Assembly (NCBI GenBank): GCA_051003795.1
Contig: JBPCKZ010000119.1
Coordinates: 1-21,471 of the forward strand
Source of the DNA: JALYXS01 sp051003795
GTDB taxonomy: Bacteria > Acidobacteriota > Terriglobia > Bryobacterales > Bryobacteraceae
DNA length: 21,471 nucleotides
Reading direction: 5' to 3'
Shown here: positions 1 through 7,412 of the stretch, in pieces
Layout: each line of letters starts with the position of its first letter
How positions within the stretch are numbered: the first letter of the stretch is position 1
Notes under the pieces: generated by a model
Told to the model about the DNA's origin: nothing
What the model saw: the letters and a program-made list of their open reading frames with translations, nothing else
The model's database searches: none
Made by a program: the position numbers and the translations under genes

Positions 1-1
1 T

Positions 2-631
2 GCGCTCTATCGCTGTCCAGATGAGACGATAGACATCTTCTACCGGCTGAATTGCACCAAGCGAGGTACCCACACGTTCAGAATACCCGCCGATCAGGAT
101 CCCCACTTTTATGACCCAGTAGTACTAGAGAAATTCATTTCCCTCATGCGTGAAGTGGGACGGTTTCCAGTGCGTGGCGAGTTGAAATTGAAGTCCCGGA
201 CCCATAAAGGTTTTCCGACTCACAACGTCTTTGCACGTCTGGGTTCAAAACAACACCTTGCGAAAAAACTCCTATCGCATTGTGAAGGGCGGGCGGGCTA
301 TAAGGATGTTGTGGCCCTGTGCCAGCCGATAGCAGCAAAGCATGTCTCCCCTGTTCCAGACGCTAACGAAACCGTCATAGGGTTCGTTTACCTCGTGAAA
401 TCAGGTCGCTACTACAAGTTGGGGCGGAGCAATGCGGCAGGACGGCGAGAATATGAGCTTTCAATTCAGATGCCCGAAAAGCCTACTACTCTTCATACCA
501 TTCGCACCGATGATCCTGTGGGGATCGAGGCTTACTGGCACCAGCGGTTTGAAGCAAAGCGGAAAAACGGTGAATGGTTCGACTTGGACACCGCTGATGT
601 GACAGCGTTTAAGCGAAGGAAGTTCATGTAA
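2..631 (+). CDS. GIY-YIG (T5orf172/MUG113-type) nuclease-like protein, 5' truncated by the window
   Basis: The frame is open from base 2, so the first methionine at 146 is probably internal and the gene starts outside the window; 209 residues are visible. The C-terminal part (about visible residues 127-195) fits the GIY-YIG superfamily, MUG113/T5orf172 branch: GFVYLV stands for the GIY strand, YYKLGRS for the YIG strand, followed by an arginine-bearing helix and the family's terminal signature E-x-x-W-H-Q-R-F with GEWFDL. The region before it (about 40-105), with MREVGRFPVRGEL and a later RLGS helix, resembles the helical DNA-binding repeat often found with homing-type nucleases; this is weaker. 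Such proteins are usually DNA-cleaving or DNA-binding enzymes of mobile or defence regions. Base composition is lower in GC than the core genes to the right, which fits transfer. The family call is fairly secure; activity and role are not. Confidence 0.72.
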   Translation, partial: ALYRCPDETIDIFYRLNCTKRGTHTFRIPADQDPHFYDPVVLEKFISLMREVGRFPVRGELKLKSRTHKGFPTHNVFARLGSKQHLAKKLLSHCEGRAGYKDVVALCQPIAAKHVSPVPDANETVIGFVYLVKSGRYYKLGRSNAAGRREYELSIQMPEKPTTLHTIRTDDPVGIEAYWHQRFEAKRKNGEWFDLDTADVTAFKRRKFM

Positions 632-716
632 GGGTACGGCGCTCCTTTTTTGTTCCACAAAGGGGCCTTTCCGAAACACTGAAAAAAGCTCCTGAGCGGG
701 GCAGACGACCGGCGTT

Positions 717-1030
717 TTACGGCTTTTTTTCTGTCAGATATTTTTTCAGCGCTTCGCTGTAAGCCTTTTCTGCCGCGGTGGCTTCTTGCAGCAGTTTGTC
801 CCAATCATCTAGCAGTTTGTTGATCTCCCTACTGTCGGCCTCAAGATCATGAACGAGTTTTTGGGGTCGGGGAGCTTCAGGATTATTTTGTTGAATTTTT
901 GGTACTCCTCCCAGTCTCTATCATATTCCTCTTGCTTCTTTTCAACGGCCTCGCGGGCTTTCTCCGCTTTGGCCCTTGCATCACGGGCCAACTTTGCAAG
1001 TTGATCGAGTTGCTGTTGCTGTGGGGTCAT
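717..1030 (-). pseudogene. Small coiled-coil protein gene split by a -1 frameshift
   Basis: A minus-strand ATG at 1028-1030 sits behind a perfect AAGGAGGG ribosome site. The first frame encodes a charged, Gln/Ala/Lys/Glu-rich helical protein (MTPQQQQLDQLAKLARDARA onwards) and then loses its character after LKLPDPK, stopping at 809. In the -1 frame the same kind of sequence resumes at once (KLVHDLEADSREINKLLDDW, then DKLLQEATAAEKAYSEALKK) and ends with a stop at 717-719. The switch lies at the run CCCCAAAAA, near 863-871. Joined, the product would be about 104 residues, almost all coiled coil. No signal peptide or known domain is seen. Either a one-base indel broke the gene, or the homopolymer is a sequencing error, or frameshifting is programmed; the run does not fit the classical X-XXY-YYZ heptamer in the required frame. 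Function unknown. Confidence 0.6.
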
Positions 1031-1034
1031 CCAG

Positions 1035-1042
1035 CCCTCCTT
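1035..1042 (-). promoter_or_regulatory. Strong ribosome binding site of the coiled-coil gene
   Basis: Read on the minus strand this is AAGGAGGG, with four bases to the ATG at 1030. It is the strongest Shine-Dalgarno sequence noticed in the window and the main reason to treat the frameshifted small gene as real. Confidence 0.7.
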
Positions 1043-1390
1043 CAGGTTTCAAAGTGTATCACGGCCGCCGCACAGAAGATTATCGAACTGAAGGCTAACT
1101 CCGCCCACGTTCCATATTGGGTGGAACCTGAAACACGCGTCGAAGTCCTGCAAATAGCGGGCTTGAATGTTGCAGGTTCGATGATTCATAGTTCCGGCAT
1201 GGAATTCCCCCATCAGTGGATACCGGATCATAGTTCGCTACCCGGTTGTGAATGCGAGCCGTTCACGAAAAAATGAGCTCTATGCGGGCCCGCAGCACCG
1301 CTGATGGACGCTGGCCTACCGACCCCGAAGTAAATTTTCCTGCCCCTTCGCAGCCCTTGAAGTTGAAATAGAAAGGGTGCGCCGCGCTTT
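1043..1390. other. Gene-poor accessory stretch, possible unrecognised coding remnant
   Basis: No gene can be supported here. A plus-strand frame is open up to a stop at 1274-1276, and its last 65 or so codons (from about 1080) read like protein: VPYWVEPETRVEVLQIAG, then HSSGMEFPHQW, ending in a Cys-Glu-Cys-Glu-Pro stretch. It has no start codon with a ribosome site at a sensible place and I do not recognise it. Between 1305 and 1394 another short plus frame ends LEVEIERVRRAL and its TGA overlaps the ATG of the resolvase fragment. Both may be debris of an older mobile element. Confidence 0.3.
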
Positions 1391-1489
1391 ATGAAATACG
1401 GCTACACCCGCATCTCGACTATCGACCAGAACGCCGACTTCCAGTTGAAGACGTTACAGCGAGCCGGATCCTTCTCGGAACCAACATGA
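1391..1489 (+). pseudogene. Serine resolvase/invertase, N-terminal fragment only
   Basis: The ATG at 1391 opens MKYGYTRISTIDQNADFQLK, followed by TLQRAG. This is the start of the resolvase/invertase catalytic domain: the first beta strand, the R-I-S-T motif that carries the nucleophilic serine (Ser9), and the D-Q-N...Q-L...L...A-G helix. Similarity stops after about residue 26, and the frame ends at residue 32 after SFSEPT. Full members are about 180-200 residues or more, so almost the whole catalytic domain and the DNA-binding domain are missing. It cannot be an active recombinase. The fragment runs straight into an unrelated coding tail (1468-1671), so it marks an old deletion or recombination end point. 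It was once part of a Tn3-like, IS607-like or phage element; which one cannot be told from 26 residues. Confidence 0.7.
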
Positions 1490-1671
1490 GCGGCCTCGGT
1501 TTCCGCCTGAGCTACCGCAAGCTGGAAGAGGGCATGTGGTTCCCCGTGGACCACGAGAGCGACTTCACCGCGCGCGTTTTTTTCCGATACAGGCGGCGCG
1601 TTTCACTCGCGCCGCGTAACAGCGGGTTCCGAAAAACGGAGGTGCAATCACCCGTGGCATTTCAAGAATAG
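1468..1671 (+). pseudogene. C-terminal tail of an unrecognised protein, 5' part missing
   Basis: Downstream of the resolvase fragment, and in a different frame, an open stretch reads LLGTNMSGLGFRLSYRKLEE, then GMWFPVDHESDF, a basic segment FFRYRRRVSLAPRNSGFRK, and a stop at 1669-1671. A Met codon exists at 1486 but has no convincing ribosome site, and the preceding residues already look coding. The pattern R-K-L-E-E-G-x-W-F-P-V followed by a strand-rich basic tail reminds me of the C-terminal end of secreted or outer-membrane-associated hypothetical proteins of Acidobacteriota; that link is from memory and unverified. I read it as the 3' remnant of a gene cut off by the event that also truncated the resolvase. 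It could alternatively be a 61-residue orphan gene. Confidence 0.4.
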
Positions 1672-1813
1672 TCGATATCGAGTGCATCGCTTACGGCTTG
1701 CGCCCGCATTCCCGTATCCATATCCGCGTGCTCGATGGAATAGCTCAACCGGCGACGCCGCATGGTTTCCCCATATCGCGTGTAACGTTAAAATTGACAC
1801 GTGACGGGTTCGG

Positions 1814-2878
1814 ATGTCTAGGAAGGAACGCAGCTTAACGAAGCGTATCCAAGAGCAGGCGAACCGGCTCGCGGAGAAGGAAATCGTCAAGAGTAAAGAG
1901 AAATTACGCAAGCGGCCGCGCGCGCGTATCGACGCCGAGGGCGGAGATGAATTCCAGGAACGCCCCCTGCGCGCACTGAAGGCCGCTTCCCCGCGCGCGG
2001 AAATTCCACGGACCAAGATCGAACTAACGCAGGGCCAAGTCATTGCCATCGGACCGGGAACTTGCAAGGTGCTTGCCGGGAACGCGGTCGTGGTGTGCCA
2101 GGCGCAGTTTCCGTTGGTCGCGGGCGATCAAGTCGGCTACAACGAGCAGCGCCAGATCCGACAGGTTCTACCGCGGTCGAGCGTGCTATCGCGGCCCGAT
2201 CCGGGCAACGCAAATATCGAAAAGGCAATCGCGGCGAACATCGACGTCGTCGTGATAGTCGTATCGGTCCGAGCGCCCGCGCTACGGCCGGGGCTGATCG
2301 ATCGCTACCTGATTGCGATTGAGAAGGGCGGCGCCGCGCCAGTGTTGTGCATCAATAAATCCGATTTGATCGAAAGCGCCTTGGACTTGGAACTGTTGGA
2401 GCCGTACCGCAATCTCGGATTCCCAATCATCCAGTGCTCGGTGAAAACCGGGGCCGGCATCGACGCGTTGCGCGATACTTTGGCTGGCAAACTCTGCGTT
2501 TTCGCGGGACACAGCGGAGTTGGAAAATCGTCGTTGCTGAACGCGCTCGAACCGGAAATTCGGGCCGTGACTGGCGAGATTAGCGAAGCCCACCAAAAAG
2601 GCCGGCACACGACAACGGCCGCGACGCTCTATCGGCTTCCGAATGGCGCGCGAATTATCGATACGCCGGGCATTCGCGAGTTCGGATTGTGGGATCTAAA
2701 AAAGGTCGACCTCGGCTCGTACTTTCACGAGTTCGACGCATTTTCCAAGGAATGCCCTTACGCCGATTGCTCGCATACGCATGAACCCGCTTGCGCGGTG
2801 CGCGAGGCAGCGGAGCGCGGGGCCATCGCCGACGCGCGTTATCGGGCCTACAGGCGATTGCTGGAAGGGCTGGTTTGA
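1814..2878 (+). CDS. rsgA: Ribosome small-subunit-dependent GTPase RsgA
   Basis: A circularly permuted GTPase that binds the 30S subunit late in assembly and hydrolyses GTP to release itself and other maturation factors; cytoplasmic. The 354 residues show a basic, Lys/Arg-rich N-terminal extension (1-66), an OB-fold region (about 70-125), and the G motifs in the family's permuted order: NKSD (181-184, G4), SVKTG (209-213, G5), GHSGVGKSS (232-240, P-loop), DTPG (283-286, G3). The C-terminal zinc site has the exact family spacing C314-x4-C319-x-H321-x5-C327. The length matches the family, with a somewhat long N-terminus. The ATG at 1814 lacks a clear Shine-Dalgarno sequence, but no later Met gives the complete OB fold. 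It is the first core gene right of the decayed accessory stretch and probably has its own promoter. Confidence 0.95.
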   Translation: MSRKERSLTKRIQEQANRLAEKEIVKSKEKLRKRPRARIDAEGGDEFQERPLRALKAASPRAEIPRTKIELTQGQVIAIGPGTCKVLAGNAVVVCQAQFPLVAGDQVGYNEQRQIRQVLPRSSVLSRPDPGNANIEKAIAANIDVVVIVVSVRAPALRPGLIDRYLIAIEKGGAAPVLCINKSDLIESALDLELLEPYRNLGFPIIQCSVKTGAGIDALRDTLAGKLCVFAGHSGVGKSSLLNALEPEIRAVTGEISEAHQKGRHTTTAATLYRLPNGARIIDTPGIREFGLWDLKKVDLGSYFHEFDAFSKECPYADCSHTHEPACAVREAAERGAIADARYRAYRRLLEGLV

Positions 2879-2958
2879 GTCACCGGCGTGCCCCGTAATT
2901 GGCTCGCCGAAGCGGGAGATGGTGGGAGCCAGTCGAAGTTGAGCCGGTCTCATTCACT

Positions 2959-2987
2959 TTGATATCCTCGTTTTGTAACCAAATATT
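2959..2987 (+). promoter_or_regulatory. Putative sigma-70 promoter of yebC
   Basis: TTGATA (2959-2964, five of six matches to TTGACA) lies 17 bases before AATATT (2982-2987, four of six matches to TATAAT), in an AT-rich patch of otherwise GC-rich DNA, 44 bases before the yebC start. It could drive the yebC-ruvC group. Confidence 0.45.
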
Positions 2988-3030
2988 TTCTTACCCGGCG
3001 GCGAACCGGGCCTTCCTAGAGGTTTCAATA

Positions 3031-3774
3031 ATGTCAGGGCATTCGAAATGGGCGACCATCAAGCACAAAAAGGCCGCCACCGACGCCAAGCGCGGCAAGA
3101 CATTCACGCGCATCATCAAGGAAATCACGATCGCGGCGCGGAACGGCGGCGATCCCGACTCGAACCCGCGCCTGCGTACCGCCATTTTGGCGGCGAAAGA
3201 CGCCAGCATGCCTGCCGATAACATCAAGAAGGCCATCATGCGCGGCACCGGCGAACTCGAAGGCGGACAGATCGACGAGGTCATGTTTGAAGGCTACGGG
3301 CCGGGCGGCGCGGCGGTGCTGGTGATGGTCGCGACGGACAATCGCAATCGGACCGTGAGCGAGATCCGTCATATGTTCGGCAAGAACGGCGGAAACCTCG
3401 GCGAGCAGGGCAGCGTCGCGTGGATGTTCGAGCGTAAAGGGCAGATCCTGATTGCGAAAGAGAAGGCCACCGAAGATCAACTGCTGACGCTGGTGCTCGA
3501 CGCCGGGGCGGACGATCTTCGCGACGATGGCGAAGCCTGGGAAGTGCTTTCCGCGCCCGAGAGCCACGAAGCGGTGCTCCGGGCCCTTGAAAAAGCGGGG
3601 ATCAAGCCGGATTCCGCCGAGGTTGCAATGATCCCCAAGAACTTGATGAAGCTTGAAGGGAAGACCGCCAGCGGCATGTTGCGCCTGAGCGATGCGCTCG
3701 AAGATCACGACGACGTGCAGAGCGTGTATTCGAATTTCGACGTGGACGAGAGCGAAATCGAAGCGCTCGCCTAG
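3031..3774 (+). CDS. yebC: YebC/PmpR family regulatory protein (TACO1 family)
   Basis: 247 residues starting with the family's invariant MSGHSKWATIKHKKAATDAK, followed by the helical N-terminal domain and motifs such as FEGYGPGG (about 89-96) and the stretch RTVSEIRHMFGKNGGNLGEQ, all typical of YebC. Members bind DNA as regulators in some bacteria, and recent work on the family links it to translation elongation at proline stretches; which role applies here cannot be read from sequence. The frame is open further upstream to 2899, but the start at 3031 is fixed by the conserved N-terminus and by AGAGG at 3018-3022, eight bases before it. ruvC starts eight bases after the stop, so the two are almost certainly one transcript, as in many bacteria. 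Confidence 0.95.
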   Translation: MSGHSKWATIKHKKAATDAKRGKTFTRIIKEITIAARNGGDPDSNPRLRTAILAAKDASMPADNIKKAIMRGTGELEGGQIDEVMFEGYGPGGAAVLVMVATDNRNRTVSEIRHMFGKNGGNLGEQGSVAWMFERKGQILIAKEKATEDQLLTLVLDAGADDLRDDGEAWEVLSAPESHEAVLRALEKAGIKPDSAEVAMIPKNLMKLEGKTASGMLRLSDALEDHDDVQSVYSNFDVDESEIEALA

Positions 3775-3782
3775 AAGCGCGG

Positions 3783-4283
3783 ATGCGAGTTCTGGGCATC
3801 GATTGCGGCACGGAACGGACCGGCTACGGAATCATCGATAGCGACGGCCGGGCGCACCGCCTGGTGGACGCCGGCGTGATTCGGACGTCGCCCAAGAGTC
3901 CGCTCGAAATGCGCCTGATGCGAATTGCTTCGGAGTTGCGCGACCGGATCTCCGGTTTTCAGCCGGAGGTTGCCGCGGTGGAGGAAGTTTTCTATGCCGT
4001 GAATGTGAAAACCGCGTTGAAACTTTCGCACGTGCGCGGCGTCGCGCTGCTGGCGATCGCGGAGGCCGGCGTGGTGCTGGCCGAGTATTCGCCGCTCGAA
4101 GTGAAGGTCAGCGTGGTTGGCTATGGGCGGGCGGAGAAGCATCAGGTGCAGCGCATGGTGGCGTCGTTATTGCATCTGGAAGCCGAGTTCGATTCCGAAG
4201 ATGCCAGCGACGCGTTGGCGATCGCTATCTGCCATGCGACGCATGCCTCCACGTTCGCGCGAATCAAGGGCGTGCGCGCATGA
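3783..4283 (+). CDS. ruvC: Crossover junction endodeoxyribonuclease RuvC
   Basis: Resolves Holliday junctions made during recombination and repair, cutting symmetrically as a homodimer with RuvAB. The 166 residues are of normal length and show the RNase H-like fold: MRVLGIDCGTERTGYG at the N-terminus, AAVEEVFYAVNVKTA in the middle, and SEDASDALAIAICH near the end. The four catalytic acidic residues are all present: D7, E67, D140 and D143, matching the D7/E66/D138/D141 set of the E. coli enzyme. Unlike the common yebC-ruvC-ruvA-ruvB order, ruvA and ruvB do not follow; instead a secreted protein gene begins with a 4-bp ATGA overlap. Confidence 0.96.
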   Translation: MRVLGIDCGTERTGYGIIDSDGRAHRLVDAGVIRTSPKSPLEMRLMRIASELRDRISGFQPEVAAVEEVFYAVNVKTALKLSHVRGVALLAIAEAGVVLAEYSPLEVKVSVVGYGRAEKHQVQRMVASLLHLEAEFDSEDASDALAIAICHATHASTFARIKGVRA

Positions 4284-4891
4284 ACCGGTTGCTTGCTTTC
4301 TTTCTGGTATTGCCGCTTTTTGCCGCGGACGCTCCCAAAATTTATTATTCGAAATCTTTTCCGGGCAGCGTTCCCGCTTACGTGGCGATTACGGTGGACA
4401 CGTCCGGCGCGGCGGAATATCGGGACGATCCGAAGGACGATAATCCGATCCGGTTTCAATTGACGCAGGCCGGCGCCGATGAAGTTTTCGCCCTGGCCGG
4501 TAAGTTGGGGAACTTCGCGCGCCCGCTAGAGTCTCCCGCAAAGGTTGCAAAAATGGGCGTTAAAACGTTCCGTTTTGAGCAGGGATCGGAGAAGCACGAG
4601 GTGCGGTTTAACTACACCGAAGATCCCGACGCGCGGCTGCTGGCCGATTGGTTCGAGCGCATTTCGGAAACTGAGCAGAACTTGATTAACTTGGAGCGGG
4701 CCGCTAAATACGACAAGCTGGGGGTAAACGACGCGCTACTGCAATTGGAAGCGGCGATGGATCGCAAGCGGGTGGTTGCGCCGCGGCAAATGTTGCCGAT
4801 GCTCGACCGGATCGCGAAGAATGAAAGCTATCTGCACATGGCGCGAGCGCGCGCCGCGGGAATTGCGGATAGCATCCGAGCGGCCAAATGA
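4280..4891 (+). CDS. Secreted protein of unknown function
   Basis: 203 residues. The first 16 or so form a short signal peptide (MNRLLAFFLVLPLFAADA), so the product should be exported. The mature part begins with strand-rich sequence (IYYSKSFPGSVPAYVAITVD, residues about 21-40) and ends in a mostly helical stretch (about 130-203) rich in Ala, Arg and Leu. I recognise no domain and no catalytic motif; there is no cysteine in the mature protein. The ATG overlaps the ruvC stop by four bases, and the next gene (TlpA-like) overlaps this stop in the same way, so translation of all three is probably coupled. The partner suggests a role in the periplasm alongside the thioredoxin-like protein, but this rests on position only. 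Confidence 0.85.
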   Translation: MNRLLAFFLVLPLFAADAPKIYYSKSFPGSVPAYVAITVDTSGAAEYRDDPKDDNPIRFQLTQAGADEVFALAGKLGNFARPLESPAKVAKMGVKTFRFEQGSEKHEVRFNYTEDPDARLLADWFERISETEQNLINLERAAKYDKLGVNDALLQLEAAMDRKRVVAPRQMLPMLDRIAKNESYLHMARARAAGIADSIRAAK

Positions 4892-6147
4892 GACTCCTCG
4901 CGATTGCGGCGTGCGTCTTCCTTTTCGGGGGTTATTCCCGGGCCCAGCAACCCGAGCCCGACAGCGTCGAGCAACAACAGTTGAGCAGCGCGTTGGCGGA
5001 GGCGGGCGCAAGCCCCATCGACTTCATGCGCGCGCTCGAGAATCACTTGGCGAAGTATCCGAAATCGCCGCACAAGGCCGAGATCGAGCGCGCCATCGTC
5101 AAATCGGCCATCGAAGCGAAAGACGACCGGCGAATTGTTTTGTACGGCGAGCGCGTGCTGGAGATGGATTCGAACGATCTTCAAATCTTGGATCGCGTGG
5201 CGCGCGCCCTGCTTGCCGGCGACGACAAGCCGAATGCGGAGAAAGCCCTCGCGTACGCCAAGCGTTATGAAAAGCTCGTCAACGATATGCGCAAGCAACC
5301 GGTGCCGGGCCGCTACGGCGAGGGTCAGTGGCAGACCGAATTGGATCAGGGTTCCGCGCGCGCGCTCATTCTGGAAGCGCGCGCCACCGGCAATCTGGGG
5401 AAGCTGGATGAAGCCGCCGCGCTCGCCAGTCGCGCCTGCGGGGCCTATCCGTCGGCCGATGCCGCGCGGGAGATTAGCCGCTGGCTCGCGAAAGAAGGCA
5501 AGAACATGGAGGCGGTGGAGCATTTGGCCGACGCCTTCACCATCGAAGATCCGCACAGCACCGAAGTGGACCGCGGGCGCGATCGCATGCGCATGGGCGA
5601 GCTGTATCAAAAGGCGAACGGGAGTGAAAAGGGACTGGGCGATCTGATCCTGAAAGCGTACGACCGCACGAGCGCGCTCGCATCCGAACGAAGCGCCCGA
5701 TTGAAAGCGAAAGATCCCAACGCGCAAGCGACCAAGATTCTCGACTTCACTTTGCCGGCCGTGACCGGCAATCCGCTGCCGCTCGACAGCCTGCTCGGAA
5801 AGACTATCGTGTTCGATTTCTGGGCAACGTGGTGCGGCCCGTGCCGCGCGCAGCACCCGCTTTATGAAAAGGTGAAAGAACGCTTCCGGGGCAATCCGAA
5901 CGTGGTCTTTCTATCGATCGATACGGACGAAGATCGCGCTTTGGTCGCCCCATTCCTGAAGGCCGCGAATTGGAATCAACAAGTATATTTCGAGGCCGGG
6001 ATGTCGCGTACCTTGCAGATTTCATCGATACCCACGACCATCATCGTCGACCGGAGCGGCCGGATCTCGAGCCGGATGAACGGTTACTTGCCGGACCGGT
6101 TCGTCGATCTTCTCAGCGAACGCATCGAGCAAACGCTGAAAGATTAA
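4888..6147 (+). CDS. Secreted TPR protein with C-terminal TlpA-like thioredoxin domain
   Basis: 419 residues: signal peptide (1-19, cleavage near SRAQ), a helical, TPR-like repeat region (about 30-265), then a TlpA/ResA-type thioredoxin domain (about 280-419). The domain shows the DFTLPAVTGNPLPLDSLLGK lead-in, VFDFWATWCGPC with the redox pair C316/C319, the FLSIDTDED strand and the cis-proline loop SIPTT (P382). Such proteins reduce or shuffle disulfides in the periplasm, for instance during cytochrome c maturation. That client is relevant because a dihaem cytochrome lies further along in the window, though in a different operon. The upstream secreted gene overlaps by four bases (ATGA). The only cysteines outside the active site are C9 in the signal peptide and C184, which argues against other redox centres. 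Confidence 0.9.
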   Translation: MRLLAIAACVFLFGGYSRAQQPEPDSVEQQQLSSALAEAGASPIDFMRALENHLAKYPKSPHKAEIERAIVKSAIEAKDDRRIVLYGERVLEMDSNDLQILDRVARALLAGDDKPNAEKALAYAKRYEKLVNDMRKQPVPGRYGEGQWQTELDQGSARALILEARATGNLGKLDEAAALASRACGAYPSADAAREISRWLAKEGKNMEAVEHLADAFTIEDPHSTEVDRGRDRMRMGELYQKANGSEKGLGDLILKAYDRTSALASERSARLKAKDPNAQATKILDFTLPAVTGNPLPLDSLLGKTIVFDFWATWCGPCRAQHPLYEKVKERFRGNPNVVFLSIDTDEDRALVAPFLKAANWNQQVYFEAGMSRTLQISSIPTTIIVDRSGRISSRMNGYLPDRFVDLLSERIEQTLKD

Positions 6148-6166
6148 CGTTGTAAGCTGATTGCCG

Positions 6167-7387
6167 ATGCGCAACCTTCGCTGGTGCATTGGCGGCCTTC
6201 TGCTGGCGTCCACCGTCATCAATTACATCGACCGGCAGACACTCAGCGTGCTCGCGCCTTTTCTGAAAGCGGAATATCATTGGACGAACAGCGATTTCGC
6301 CACGATTCTGATCTCGTTCCGCCTGGCTTACACGGTGATGCAGATGCTCTCCGGGCGGTGGCTCGATCGCGTGGGAACGCGTGTTGGCCTGGCTTGGAGC
6401 GTCGCGTTCTACTCGACGGTCGCGGTCTTCACCGCATTCGCGCAAGGGCTGGTTGGTTTTCGCGCGTTCCGCTTCCTGTTGGGAGCGGGTGAAGCCGCGA
6501 ACTGGCCGGGAGCCACGAAGGCCGCGTCGGAGTGGTTTCCGGATCGCGAACGCGCGTGGGCCGTGGCGCTGTTCGATAGCGGATCTTCGCTTGGCGGCGC
6601 GATCGCTCCATTCCTGGTCTTGTGGATCTACCGGACGTTCGGAAGTTGGCGGCCGGCTTTCGTGCTGACGGGCATTCTCGGTTTCATCTGGACGATGGTT
6701 TGGCTGCTGGTGTATCGCAAGCCCGGCGAACGGCCCGCCGTAACCGAAACGGCTGGCGCGGTGACATGGCGGCAACTGCTGAAGTACCGGCAGACATGGG
6801 GAATCGTGATTGGGCGATCGCTGCTCGACCCGTACTGGTTTCTGATCGCGGAGTGGTTCGCGGTGTATCTGGTGAGCAAGGGCGCGCGGATCGAAGACAG
6901 CGCTCTGGGTTTCTGGGCGCCCTTCATCGCGGCGGACTTGGGCAATTTCGCCGGCGCGGCGCTTTCGAGCTATTGGATCAAGCGAGGATGGAAAGTGGGG
7001 AAATCGAGGCGCGCGGTGGTGCTGATTTTCGGACCGAGCATGCTGGCCTTGATCCCCGCCGCGCTGGTTACGAACTACGTGTTGCTCATTTGCCTTTTCA
7101 GCTATTCAACGTTCGCGTACGCGGCATGCGCGACGATGTTCCTCTCGCTCCCGGCGGACGTTTTCGCCGGAAAAGCCGTGGCGTCGGTGAGCGGTTTGAG
7201 TGGAACCGGCGCGGGAGCGGTGACGCTGCTTTCGACTTACTTGATTGGCAGAGTTTCGGACGCTTTCTCGTTCCAGCCGGTGATTTTGGCGGCTTCGGTG
7301 CTGCCGTGCGTCGCGGTGGCGGCGATTGCGATTTTGGTGCGCGCCAATCAGCGGCCCGACCCGGCGGGAATTCTTCTCGAGTTCTGA
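6167..7387 (+). CDS. MFS transporter, ACS family (hexuronate/ExuT-like)
   Basis: 406 residues, about 12 predicted membrane segments, inner membrane. Family marks: INYIDRQTLSVLAPFLK in helix 1 (residues 18-34), the loop 2-3 motif GRWLDRVGTRVGL (63-75), and GAGEAANWPGATKAASEWFP (107 onwards), the strongest signature of the anion:cation symporter group that includes the hexuronate transporter ExuT and related sugar-acid carriers. Hexuronates or aldonates taken up with protons are the likely substrates; the exact one is inference. The start is chosen at the ATG 6167; a TTG two codons earlier (6161) is also open, and neither has a clear ribosome site. It begins 19 bases after the TlpA-like gene, so it could share its transcript. 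It ends before a hairpin terminator. Confidence 0.9.
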   Translation: MRNLRWCIGGLLLASTVINYIDRQTLSVLAPFLKAEYHWTNSDFATILISFRLAYTVMQMLSGRWLDRVGTRVGLAWSVAFYSTVAVFTAFAQGLVGFRAFRFLLGAGEAANWPGATKAASEWFPDRERAWAVALFDSGSSLGGAIAPFLVLWIYRTFGSWRPAFVLTGILGFIWTMVWLLVYRKPGERPAVTETAGAVTWRQLLKYRQTWGIVIGRSLLDPYWFLIAEWFAVYLVSKGARIEDSALGFWAPFIAADLGNFAGAALSSYWIKRGWKVGKSRRAVVLIFGPSMLALIPAALVTNYVLLICLFSYSTFAYAACATMFLSLPADVFAGKAVASVSGLSGTGAGAVTLLSTYLIGRVSDAFSFQPVILAASVLPCVAVAAIAILVRANQRPDPAGILLEF

Positions 7388-7412
7388 CTTCTTTTTGACT
7401 TTGTTTTGATTG

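Noticed and set aside
682..697. Possible minus-strand terminator after the coiled-coil gene (GCTCAGGAGC then TTTTTT)
   Set aside because: A four-base stem would leave a two-base loop, and a three-base stem is too weak; only the T run is good.
863..873. Classical programmed -1 slippery heptamer in the coiled-coil gene
   Set aside because: In the zero frame the codons read CCC AAA AAC, so the X-XXY-YYZ pattern (for example A-AAA-AAC) is not met at the P-site codon; a plain indel is simpler.
1794..1799. Perfect TTGACA upstream of rsgA
   Set aside because: The matching -10 position would fall at about 1817, inside the coding region, and no TATAAT-like sequence is there.
3034..3708. Long minus-strand open frame antisense to yebC (224 codons)
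   Set aside because: The plus strand is unmistakably yebC. The antisense frame is a by-product of GC-rich codon use and shows no family motif or ribosome site.
4828..5856. 342-codon minus-strand frame antisense to the TlpA-like gene
   Set aside because: The plus strand has a WCGPC thioredoxin domain and coupled neighbours; the antisense frame has no recognisable features.
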